From Aquimarina sp. (GTDB taxonomy: Bacteria > Bacteroidota > Bacteroidia > Flavobacteriales > Flavobacteriaceae): a stretch of DNA of 5,305 nucleotides. The translations under genes and the position numbers were made by a program. How positions within the stretch are numbered: position 1 is the first letter of the stretch; each line of letters opens with the position of its first letter. The stretch is taken from the NCBI GenBank assembly GCA_011524575.1, contig WTKB01000198.1, forward strand, positions 1 to 5,305, read 5' to 3'. The notes beneath the pieces are model-generated. The model was not told the DNA's origin. It worked only from the letters and a program-made list of their open reading frames with translations, and made no database searches. Shown in pieces: positions 1-5,305 of the stretch.

Positions 1-108
1 GGTGTAAACACGCTATATTGTTAAAATAGAGTTATATACGATGCTTTTTCAACAATGGTTTCTAATAAATTCATTTGATAGGTTTTTGTATAATTATGTT
101 TAAGGGGG

Positions 109-165
109 ATGCAAATCGTATTTCAAAAGTTTACCATTATTGGTTTACTTTTAAATGAAGTGCAT
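109..165. repeat. Imperfect inverted repeat (long hairpin)
   Basis: The outer arms are ATGCA (109-113) and TGCAT (161-165). After an asymmetric internal loop, pairing resumes with TATTT (119-123) against AAATG (153-157, one G-T wobble). A one-base bulge (C124) is followed by AAAAGT (125-130) against ACTTTT (147-152), two T-T mismatches, and ACCA (133-136) against TGGT (141-144) around a TTAT loop. This gives about 20 pairs. A T-rich tract follows on the plus strand (181-187), so it could be the terminator of an upstream plus-strand gene, but the tract starts 15 bases after the stem. Confidence 0.4.
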
Positions 166-172
166 ATCGAGA

Positions 173-192
173 TATATAAATTTTTTTATATG
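173..192. repeat. Short AT-only hairpin
   Basis: ATATAAA (174-180) pairs perfectly with TTTATAT (185-191) around a four-T loop, with one further T-G wobble. The pairs are all A-T, so stability is low and chance occurrence in AT-rich DNA is likely. The run of seven T (181-187), placed behind the 109-165 hairpin, is the only reason to suspect a role in termination. Confidence 0.25.
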
Positions 193-286
193 ATCTAAGT
201 TATTGAAATTTTGGATTACAGGAAGTAATGAGTTTAAACAAGCTCTTAGATGAAAACAATCTAGTATAACTTAAAATATATTATCT

Positions 287-589
287 ATGAGAGTCAATGA
301 TGATTTTGGAAAAGAAAAAGAACCTTTGTTTGGAGGTAGTAAAAAAGTTCAGGTTAATAAAAGTCCTAACCAATCAGCAACAGAAAAAAATAAGCAAACC
401 TTATTTTCTCAAATAGGAGGAGGTAGAACTAAGTTAAATTTTGAGCAATTAAAAAAATTCAAAATTCCTCAAGCAATATATACTCCATTGGGTAGAGCGT
501 ATGCAGAAGCTGTAAAACGACAAAACAGACAGCAACAGCAGCAATCTTTCAATCAAGGGCAATCTTCTTCTAGTTCTAGACGTGGCTAG
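287..589 (+). CDS. Small basic hypothetical protein with Q/S-rich tail
   Basis: I do not recognise this 100-residue protein. It has no signal peptide or membrane segment and is rich in Lys, Arg, Gln and Ser. Residues 1-45 look disordered, with a glycine cluster at 44-46. Residues 50-80 look like the only structured part, probably helical, with PQAIYTPLGRAYAEAVKRQ at 61-79. The tail holds five Gln in a row (82-86, CAG/CAA codons at 530-544) and five Ser (93-97), ending RRG. The ATG at 287 follows an A/T-rich leader without a Shine-Dalgarno, as is usual in Bacteroidota. Support for its being real comes from its A-rich codon use and from the strong terminator 45 bases after its TAG stop. It converges on aroE. 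The charge and tail would suit a nucleic-acid- or surface-binding protein, but that is speculation. An antisense frame over 449-751 is judged a shadow. Confidence 0.6.
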   Translation: MRVNDDFGKEKEPLFGGSKKVQVNKSPNQSATEKNKQTLFSQIGGGRTKLNFEQLKKFKIPQAIYTPLGRAYAEAVKRQNRQQQQQSFNQGQSSSSSRRG

Positions 590-613
590 TTTCAAAGAAG
601 AAAGGTATAAATT

Positions 614-632
614 TTTAGTATCAAATACTAAA
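614..632. repeat. Small hairpin just before the terminator
   Basis: TTTAGTAT (614-621) and ATACTAAA (625-632) form a perfect 8-bp stem around CAA. It ends two bases before the much stronger 14-bp hairpin at 634-664, so the two make a tandem hairpin pair. Read on the minus strand it is followed by TTTAGTA-type T-rich sequence. It may add to termination or protect the 3' end of the small gene's transcript. Confidence 0.4.
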
Positions 633-633
633 C

Positions 634-664
634 AAGAGAGTGTTCTAAAATAGAACACTCTCTT
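634..664. terminator. Strong bidirectional intrinsic terminator
   Basis: A perfect 14-bp stem pairs 634-647 (AAGAGAGTGTTCTA) with 651-664 (TAGAACACTCTCTT) around a three-base AAA loop. On the plus strand it runs into a T-rich stretch (663-674, interrupted by G), and on the minus strand into TTGTTTAG. It lies 45 bases past the stop of the plus-strand small gene and about 170 bases past the aroE stop on the other strand. It can therefore end both convergent transcripts, chiefly the small gene's. Confidence 0.85.
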
Positions 665-675
665 TGTGTTTGTTA

Positions 676-835
676 TACCAATTGATCTTTGAAATCGATA
701 TAAAATAAATTGAAGTATTTTTTCTTTATACGCATTATAAAAATCAAGCATAGCCTTAGCTACGCTTTATTATTCTAATAAAGTAGAAAGGAAAAAGAAA
801 AAATTTATTGTATCGATTTTAAAGATTAATTGGTA
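676..835. repeat. Palindromic MITE-like element, about 160 bp
   Basis: The whole stretch is one imperfect palindrome centred on CTTA (755-758). The ends are the strongest part: 675-700 and the reverse complement of 811-836 agree at 24 of 26 positions, starting ATACCAATT. Both differences (684/827 and 691/820) become G-U pairs in plus-strand RNA. After a 2-base length difference, AATAAATT is shared as well. A weaker middle follows, and the inner 21 positions beside the centre match at 17. The trinucleotide TTA flanks both sides (673-675 and 836-838), consistent with a 3-bp target duplication, and the right copy is the aroE stop codon. No transposase is encoded. The architecture resembles snapback MITEs or ERIC-type repeats, but the family is not one I can name. 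Confidence 0.7.
746..767 (-). terminator. Core hairpin of the palindrome, possible aroE terminator
   Basis: On the minus strand the sequence AGCGTAGC, loop TAAG, GCTATGCT forms a stem of 8 pairs including one G-U, extended by one A-T pair to 746/767. It is followed by TTGATTTTTAT, a moderate U tract. It lies about 70 bases downstream of the aroE stop and at the exact centre of the palindromic element. An adjoining perfect stem, CTTTATTA (765-772) with TAATAAAG (776-783), competes for the same bases. Confidence 0.5.
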
Positions 836-1570
836 TTATTGTTCCCAAATTTCATAAGCTCTTTCTGCTTGTAAAACTAACATTTGATCTCCATTCCGTA
901 TTTTTGCTCCTTTATTAAGCCCTCTTTTTAGGAATTCAGTTTGACTTGGGTTGTATACTAAGTCAAAAAGCATATGTTCTTCTGTTAAAAACTGATAGGG
1001 TATATTGGGGCAAGTTTCAATTTTCGGATAAGTTCCAAGTGGTGTTGTGTTTATAAGTAGTAAATGGTCTTTTATGATTTCTTCGGTGAGATTTTCATAA
1101 GTATACTGATTCTTTTTAACAGTTCTTGAAACGTATTTGTAGTCTATACCGAGTTCTTTTAAACTATAAGCCACTGCTTTTGATGCTCCTCCAGTTCCAA
1201 GGATGAGTGCTTTTTTTGGTTTTTTTTCTATTAGTGGTAATAGTGCTTGTTTAAATCCGTAGCAATCACTGTTGTATCCTGTTAAAGTCCCATCTTTTTC
1301 TAATTTAATAACATTTACTGCTCCAATTGCTTTTGCTTGATTATCCAGTTTGTCTAAATATGAAATTACCTCTTCTTTATAGGGTATAGTAACATTAATT
1401 CCAGATAAATTAGGTGTATTTAAAACTTTTGATTTAAAGGTATTTAGATCTTTTAGATCAAAGTTTACATAGTGTGAGGCTATGTTTTCTGTTTCAAATT
1501 TTGTGTTGAAGTAATTTCTAGAAAATGAATATTCAATGTCTCTACCTAGGAGTCCATAAATTTTTTTCAT
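836..1570 (-). CDS. aroE: Shikimate dehydrogenase (NADP-dependent)
   Basis: It reduces 3-dehydroshikimate to shikimate with NADPH in the cytoplasm, the fourth step of the shikimate pathway to chorismate. The 244 residues are slightly shorter than E. coli AroE (272). Visible motifs are the substrate-binding serines in YSFSR (S15, S17), NVTIPYK with catalytic Lys65, GAVNV with Asn86, and GYNSD with Asn100 and catalytic Asp102 (the same numbers as in E. coli). There follow the glycine-rich nucleotide loop GTGGAS (125-130), SRT (148-150), NTTPLGTYP (174-182) and the C-terminal NGDQMLVLQAERAYEIW. SRT replaces the usual NRT, but Arg149 and Lys152/153 still fit binding of the NADP 2'-phosphate. The ATG at 1570 gives the standard N-terminus. 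It is the last gene of the minus-strand run, 73 bp after the DUF368 gene, and its TAA stop coincides with the TTA flank of the palindromic element. Confidence 0.95.
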   Translation of the reverse strand: MKKIYGLLGRDIEYSFSRNYFNTKFETENIASHYVNFDLKDLNTFKSKVLNTPNLSGINVTIPYKEEVISYLDKLDNQAKAIGAVNVIKLEKDGTLTGYNSDCYGFKQALLPLIEKKPKKALILGTGGASKAVAYSLKELGIDYKYVSRTVKKNQYTYENLTEEIIKDHLLLINTTPLGTYPKIETCPNIPYQFLTEEHMLFDLVYNPSQTEFLKRGLNKGAKIRNGDQMLVLQAERAYEIWEQ

Positions 1571-1589
1571 AGGGGTGTATTTGATATCT

Positions 1590-1630
1590 TAATTGGCTTT
1601 TGGATTGTAGTATTTCAAAGAGACCAATTA
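1590..1630. repeat. Bulged hairpin upstream of aroE
   Basis: Read on the minus strand, TAATTGG-CT-TTTG pairs with CAAAAGCCAATTA. This is 13 base pairs with two single-base bulges (T1623, C1621 in transcript order) and a 13-base loop. It occupies most of the 73-bp gap between the DUF368 stop and the aroE start, ending 19 bases before the aroE ATG. No T tract follows on the minus strand, so it is not a classic terminator. A role in mRNA processing, attenuation or translation of aroE is possible. One arm and its flank (1612-1634) resemble the end of the palindromic element at 676-835. Confidence 0.5.
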
Positions 1631-1643
1631 GTATTATTTGGAA

Positions 1644-2564
1644 TTACGCTTTGTTTTTAGGATTACTAAAACTTTCTAAACATAGAAGTAAAATAAATCC
1701 TAATAGTAGTAAGCTTATGCAGCTTAAAAAATCAAAATTATACAAGTTTAGACTTGGTATATAGGGTTTTTTATTGATAATTTCTTTGCTACCTATATTT
1801 ATTGTAGCTGCTATTTTTTGCCAAGGCCAAATTTTTGGTAAAGATCCTAAAATTAAACCTGTAAGTATTGCAAAAATAAGATCTTTGTAATTATTAAATA
1901 ACCATTTTAAGATCCTAGAAAAAATAGTAAGTCCTAATATAACACCAGTACCTATTACTATAATTTTAGTAATATCAAAGTTACTTATTGCCTCACTTAC
2001 ACTTTTGTAAGATCCCATTAGTAGTAAAATAAATGAACCTGATATACCTGGTAGAATCATGGCACAACTTGCAATAGCTCCAGAAATTAATATGTATAGT
2101 AAACTGGGTGATTCTGTACTAATTGGTAAACTAGTAATAATATAGGTGATGTATGTTGCACTTAATAAGCCAATTACATTTTTAATGTTCCATTTTTTTA
2201 TCTGCTTAATTATAAAAAGTGCACTTGCGAGTATTAATCCAAAGAAAAATGACCATAGTTTGTCAGGGTAGAATTCTAGTAAATAGTGTGCTAGTTTCAT
2301 AAAAGTGAATACACTAAATAAAATTCCAGAAATAAGAGTTATAAAAAATGGAGCATTTGCAGTTTTCCAAAAAACTTTAAAACCTTCCTTTTTCCATACT
2401 TTAAAAAGTGATACGTTTATATTTGAAATACTATTTATTAATTCCGGATAGATGCCAGTGATAAATGCAATTGTTCCTCCAGATACTCCAGGGATGACAT
2501 CTGCTATACCCATAGCGATGCCTTTGATAAAAAGGAAAAAATATTCCTTTGTGCTTTTAATCAT
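1644..2564 (-). CDS. popT: DUF368 membrane protein, PopT-type undecaprenyl-phosphate translocase
   Basis: DUF368 (PopT) proteins return undecaprenyl phosphate, the lipid carrier for peptidoglycan and other envelope glycans, from the outer to the inner face of the cytoplasmic membrane. The 306 residues are strongly hydrophobic, with about eight segments (near 8-24, 72-93, 103-120, 129-147, 155-184, 199-217, 226-243 and 277-296). The two family signatures are present: GIADVIPGVSGGT (19-31) and, in the second half, MILPGISGS (169-177). These related PG-x-SG turns point to an inverted-repeat fold. GLILGSLPKIWPW (236-248) is also typical. The ATG at 2564 gives the usual start, followed by a basic stretch and the first helix. 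It lies 64 bp after the TPR gene behind a strong hairpin. From memory, many flavobacteria carry two DUF368 genes in tandem here, but only one is present. Family assignment is firm; transport of this exact lipid is inferred. Confidence 0.9.
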   Translation of the reverse strand: MIKSTKEYFFLFIKGIAMGIADVIPGVSGGTIAFITGIYPELINSISNINVSLFKVWKKEGFKVFWKTANAPFFITLISGILFSVFTFMKLAHYLLEFYPDKLWSFFFGLILASALFIIKQIKKWNIKNVIGLLSATYITYIITSLPISTESPSLLYILISGAIASCAMILPGISGSFILLLMGSYKSVSEAISNFDITKIIVIGTGVILGLTIFSRILKWLFNNYKDLIFAILTGLILGSLPKIWPWQKIAATINIGSKEIINKKPYIPSLNLYNFDFLSCISLLLLGFILLLCLESFSNPKNKA

Positions 2565-2586
2565 AAAGATTTTATTGAGAGGAATA

Positions 2587-2620
2587 TAAGCCTACTATCT
2601 TGTACTCAATAGTAGGCTTA
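2587..2620. terminator. Hairpin terminator between the TPR and DUF368 genes
   Basis: A perfect 12-bp stem pairs TAAGCCTACTAT (2587-2598) with ATAGTAGGCTTA (2609-2620) around a 10-base loop. It begins 8 bases after the TPR stop codon on the minus strand, the position expected for that gene's terminator. The minus-strand sequence after it (TATATTCCTCTC) is a poor U tract, so it may terminate only partly or act as a 3'-end stabiliser with read-through into the DUF368 gene. That gene starts only 22 bases further on, leaving little room for a separate promoter. Confidence 0.7.
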
Positions 2621-2628
2621 CGAAGCTG

Positions 2629-3990
2629 TTATTTTTTTGAATTTTTTAATTCTGGAAATATTTCTTTAAAAATAGTATTTAAATAGGGGTAATTAGATAA
2701 ACTATTTCTTATAATTCCGATTGTAGAGGATTGATTCTTGTTATCTCCTCCAATTATCTTTAATTTCTTTATGATTTTAGAGTGACTTTTATTTAAGTTT
2801 TTTGCTAGTTTTAAAGCTGTATATTTTACTTCATTTTCATCTAGATCCAAAAGCACTTGTGAGCGTTGCATCCAAATTTCTGGAGTATCTACACCAAGCT
2901 CAATACATTTATTTAAATTGTAATTTGTTTGTTCAATGCGATCCAGTAAAATATTAATATTAGTAGTAATTAACCAATAGTCTGGGTTTTCGCTATCAAT
3001 TTCTAGGGCTTTCTGTATTGTGCTTAATGCTTCACGATACATTTCTTTTTTGTAATACAGTTTTGTTAGTGCTGCCCACCCTTTATCAAGTAATGGATCT
3101 TCATGAACAGTTTGGTGTAAGTACTTTAAGGCTTCGATGTCATTTCCTAATTTGTTGTAACAAAGTCCTATATGAAGAAGTGCAAAACTCGTAGGGTCTT
3201 CTAGTTTAGTTGAAATCAAAAAGTTTTCTATAGCTTCAAGGTAGTTGCCTTTTTGCTCTAAAAGTATTCCTTTTTCTACATACGCCCCAACAAATCTATC
3301 ATCGCTTATTATAGCGTATTCAAAGGCTTCTAGAGCTTCTTCAAATTTTTGAATTTTTTTGTATTGAATCCCTAACTGATGCCAAGCGAGCTCGCTGTAA
3401 GGGTTTTGATCAATATACTTTTTTAGGAAATTAATAGCACCGTTATAATCTTCTAAAAAATGATAACAGTTCATTAAATTATGAAAAGAAGTGTAATCTG
3501 TTGGATCGTGATAGACACATTTTTCAAATTCTTTTTGAGCTTCTAAGAAGTTGTCGATAAATAAAAACTCCATCCCAATTAACATGTGTATGTTTTCTGG
3601 TTCTAGAGTTAATTCTAACGTACTTTTAAGTACTTCAATAGCTTCTTTGTGTAAGTTTTTCTTTGATAGTATTGCAGCCTTTTGTACTAAAATATCTTCG
3701 TTGCTAGCCTCGATACTTTCTAGCGTTGCAATTAAGTCTTCTGCTTTATCTAATTGATCTTCAAATATAAAAATTTCTACCTGTAGTAACTGTAATTCAG
3801 TAGTTTTAGGGTGTTGGTCTAAGGCAATTTGTAATGCTTTTTTTGCTTTTTGAAAATTACCATCATCTAGGTAGTGTTGTATAATTCCTTCAAACTCCGT
3901 AGTGTCAAAAAATACTACTCGGTTTGATTTAAGCATACTTTCATATTTTTCTAATGCCACATTAGAAGCATCTCCTTCATTTATAAACAT
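2629..3990 (-). CDS. Tetratricopeptide repeat (TPR) protein
   Basis: This 453-residue protein is built almost entirely of helical TPR units from about residue 33 to 371, roughly ten repeats of 34 residues. The clearest are 203-236 (W203, G207, Y210, A219, F223), 237-269, 270-303 (G275, Y278, G282, A287) and 304-337 (Y312, A321, A328). TPR superhelices bind partner proteins; no catalytic motif is visible. There is no signal peptide or membrane segment, so it is probably cytoplasmic. The N-terminal part (LEKYESMLKSNRVVFFDT, 13-30) and VHEDPLLDKGW (295-305) match what I recall of a conserved flavobacterial family encoded beside the same aminotransferase and DUF368 genes. The last 80 residues are Lys/Asn-rich and repeat-poor, ending with IFKEIFPELKN, and look diverged. 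The ATG at 3990 follows an A/T-rich leader. Function is unknown; a scaffold role is inferred from the fold only. Confidence 0.85.
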   Translation of the reverse strand: MFINEGDASNVALEKYESMLKSNRVVFFDTTEFEGIIQHYLDDGNFQKAKKALQIALDQHPKTTELQLLQVEIFIFEDQLDKAEDLIATLESIEASNEDILVQKAAILSKKNLHKEAIEVLKSTLELTLEPENIHMLIGMEFLFIDNFLEAQKEFEKCVYHDPTDYTSFHNLMNCYHFLEDYNGAINFLKKYIDQNPYSELAWHQLGIQYKKIQKFEEALEAFEYAIISDDRFVGAYVEKGILLEQKGNYLEAIENFLISTKLEDPTSFALLHIGLCYNKLGNDIEALKYLHQTVHEDPLLDKGWAALTKLYYKKEMYREALSTIQKALEIDSENPDYWLITTNINILLDRIEQTNYNLNKCIELGVDTPEIWMQRSQVLLDLDENEVKYTALKLAKNLNKSHSKIIKKLKIIGGDNKNQSSTIGIIRNSLSNYPYLNTIFKEIFPELKNSKK

Positions 3991-4094
3991 ATCAACAATT
4001 TTAGCTTAAATACTTGTTAAAAAAACAAGAATTATTTAATCAATAAAACTTCGGGTAAAATTACTTTTTTTTATGGGTTATCAATAAACTTTGA
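3991..4094. other. Intergenic gap between aminotransferase and TPR genes
   Basis: These 104 bases separate two minus-strand genes. They hold a weak hairpin, CTTGTT (4013-4018) with AACAAG (4024-4029) around five A, placed 23 bases before the TPR start. A run of eight T lies at 4065-4072. Just after the aminotransferase stop, ATCAA/TTGAT (4080-4084 and 4090-4095, approximate) could pair weakly. I see no convincing TAnnTTTG promoter element, but the length leaves room for one. Confidence 0.35.
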
Positions 4095-5270
4095 TTATAA
4101 TTTATCAAGTTCTCTTATTAAAATTTCACATCCTTTTTTAATTTCGTTATTAGATATTGTAAGTGGTGGTGATATCCTTACAGCCTTTTTCTCAAAAAGT
4201 AAGAAGAATAGAATTAGTCCATTATTAGCACAATTTTTTACTAATTGAATGGCTAGTTCTTCTGATTTAAGAATAACAGCAAGCATGAGCCCCTTACCAT
4301 TTATACTGGTTATATGTTTGTGCGAAAGTAATTTACGAAATAATTTTTCTTTTTCCAAGCTTTTTTTTATGAGTTTGGAGTAAATAATTTCTTTTAAAGT
4401 GGCATGAGCAGCTGCAGCAATAATCGGGTTACCTCCAAAAGTGGTAATGTGTCCAAGCATTGGGTTGTCAGAAAGTTGATCCATGTATTTTTCTGAAGAA
4501 ATAAATGCTCCAATAGGCATACCACCTCCCAGTCCTTTTCCTGTAACTAAAATATCAGGAACTATGCCGTAATGTTCAAAACTAAAAAGTGCTCCTGTAC
4601 GCCCCATTCCTGGTTGGACTTCATCTAAAATTAATAATGCACCAACTTCTTCACAACGTTTTTTTACAGCTTTGAGGTAGTTTTTTTTGGGGAGAATAAA
4701 ACCTGCTCCACCTTGAATGGTTTCTAGAATTACAGCAGCAGTTTTTTCTGTTATTTTGTGAAGTTCATTTTTATCATTAAAAGTTATATGAGAAATGTCT
4801 GGAATTAATGGTCTAAAGGGTTTTTTGCGTTCTTCATAGTCCATAAGACTCAAACTCCCCATAGTATTTCCATGGTAGGCATTTTTTGCTGCAATAATTT
4901 GACTACGTCCTGTAACCTTCCGTGCGAGTTTTAAACTCCCTTCGATAGCTTCTGTACCCGAATTGGTTAAGTATATTTTTGATAAATTTTCAGGCAGATG
5001 CTCACTGAGTAATTTGCAAAGTTTTACAGCTGGTTTTTGAATATACTCCCCATAAACCATTACATGTAAGTATTTATCAAGTTGTTTTTTTATGGCTTTT
5101 ACAACTTTTGGATGTCGGTGTCCTAAACTACAGGCTGATACACCCGAAACAAAGTCTAGGTGTGGTTTTTTATTTTGGTCATAGATATAACAACCTTTTG
5201 CCTTTGAAACTTGCATAGCTAAAGGGAATGGGGTTGTTTGTGCTTGGTAGGTAAAAAAATCTTTTTTCAC
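4095..5270 (-). CDS. Class III PLP-dependent aminotransferase
   Basis: This is a fold-type I, class III aminotransferase (the acetylornithine, ornithine and 4-aminobutyrate aminotransferase group), complete at 391 residues and cytoplasmic. Motifs in order are SGTEA (104-108, PLP phosphate binding), YHG (132-134, ring stacking), Glu183 in ILETIQGGAG, LILDEVQPGMGRTG with Asp216 binding the pyridine nitrogen, TGKGLGGGMPIGAF with the Schiff-base Lys245, HITTFGGNP with Thr277, and RISPPLT with Arg366 binding the substrate carboxylate. The start is a GTG at 5270. It gives the N-terminus MKKDFFTYQAQTTPFPLAM, which fits flavobacterial relatives as I recall them; no in-frame ATG and no stop lies between it and the window edge. 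Such proteins are usually annotated only as aspartate aminotransferase family. The substrate cannot be read from the sequence, and no arginine-pathway genes are nearby to support ArgD. It is the first visible gene of the minus-strand run. Confidence 0.93.
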   Translation of the reverse strand: MKKDFFTYQAQTTPFPLAMQVSKAKGCYIYDQNKKPHLDFVSGVSACSLGHRHPKVVKAIKKQLDKYLHVMVYGEYIQKPAVKLCKLLSEHLPENLSKIYLTNSGTEAIEGSLKLARKVTGRSQIIAAKNAYHGNTMGSLSLMDYEERKKPFRPLIPDISHITFNDKNELHKITEKTAAVILETIQGGAGFILPKKNYLKAVKKRCEEVGALLILDEVQPGMGRTGALFSFEHYGIVPDILVTGKGLGGGMPIGAFISSEKYMDQLSDNPMLGHITTFGGNPIIAAAAHATLKEIIYSKLIKKSLEKEKLFRKLLSHKHITSINGKGLMLAVILKSEELAIQLVKNCANNGLILFFLLFEKKAVRISPPLTISNNEIKKGCEILIRELDKL

Positions 5271-5305
5271 AAGAGCGTTATTTTTAGAGTTTAAACAAGT
5301 TCTAA

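Larger units (their letters stand above)
1..286. other. Gene-free leader region
   Basis: No reading frame here has convincing coding character. The longest candidates are a frame open from base 8 to the TAA at 101-103 (about 31 residues, ATG only at 41) and a 13-codon frame at 228-269. The stretch is very AT-rich and carries two inverted repeats (109-165 and about 173-192). I could not find a clear Bacteroidota promoter (TAnnTTTG with an upstream TTG) for the small gene at 287, although its promoter should lie here. The region could also include the 3' untranslated end of a gene left of the window. Confidence 0.6.

Noticed and set aside
8..103. Open frame ending at TAA 101-103 as the tail of an upstream gene
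   Set aside because: An in-frame TAA at 5-7 means it cannot continue from outside the window, and 31 codons without features is not evidence of a gene.
228..269. 13-codon frame (MSLNKLLDENNLV) preceded by AGGAAG, as a leader peptide or lost N-terminus of the small gene
   Set aside because: The AGGAAG is only two bases from the ATG, Bacteroidota rarely rely on such sites, and the frame is too short to support from sequence alone.
449..751. Minus-strand open frame of 100 codons across the small gene and the convergent gap
   Set aside because: It runs antisense through the better-supported plus-strand gene, spans the 14-bp terminator stem and part of the palindrome, and its translation has no domain character.
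3551..3757. Plus-strand open frame of 68 codons inside the TPR gene
   Set aside because: It lies entirely antisense to a well-supported TPR coding region. The Ser-rich translation is typical of a reversed-frame shadow.
4095..5270. Naming the aminotransferase ArgD, ornithine or 4-aminobutyrate aminotransferase
   Set aside because: The class III motifs are shared by all these enzymes, and no neighbouring pathway gene points to one substrate.
230..5299. 13-base exact match GAGTTTAAACAAG at 230-242 and 5287-5299, near both ends of the window
   Set aside because: It looks like flanking direct repeats, but one to a few exact 13-mers are expected by chance in 5.3 kb of DNA this AT-rich, and the genes between are core genes rather than an inserted element.
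1..5305. A hidden defence, CRISPR, toxin-antitoxin or biosynthetic system
   Set aside because: All large frames are accounted for by housekeeping-type families. There are no regularly spaced repeats, no nuclease or toxin motifs, and no transposase.

Overview
The window is AT-rich (roughly 30% G+C by eye) and reads as chromosomal DNA of a flavobacterium (Bacteroidota). The basis is the close resemblance of all four large proteins to flavobacterial families, A/T-rich leaders without Shine-Dalgarno sequences, and the gene order class III aminotransferase, TPR protein, DUF368 protein, shikimate dehydrogenase, which I recall as common in Flavobacteriaceae. The species cannot be named from the sequence.

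Layout. Bases 1-286 hold no convincing gene, only two inverted repeats. A small plus-strand gene (287-589) encodes a basic, low-complexity orphan protein of 100 residues. It is followed by a very clear intrinsic terminator (634-664) that can work in both directions. Next comes a palindromic element of about 160 bp (676-835), which fills the gap up to the stop codon of aroE. The rest is on the minus strand, listed here in transcription order: class III aminotransferase (5270-4095, GTG start), TPR protein (3990-2629), a strong hairpin (2620-2587), DUF368/PopT-type membrane protein (2564-1644), a bulged hairpin (1630-1590), and aroE (1570-836).

Function. AroE makes shikimate for aromatic amino acids and related compounds. 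DUF368 proteins recycle undecaprenyl phosphate across the membrane for envelope synthesis. The aminotransferase is a PLP enzyme whose substrate cannot be deduced, and the TPR protein is probably a scaffold. The genes run in the same direction but are separated by 64-104 bp gaps, two of which hold hairpins. They may therefore be several transcripts or one transcript with partial terminators, and no shared pathway is evident.

The coding content is ordinary. The part that stands out is the structured non-coding DNA at the 3' end of aroE: a snapback, MITE-like palindrome with 26-bp near-perfect ends, flanked by TTA on both sides, with the right-hand TTA forming the aroE stop codon. A shorter hairpin upstream of aroE carries a sequence resembling one of its ends. 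I see no CRISPR array, tRNA, rRNA, transposase or defence system.
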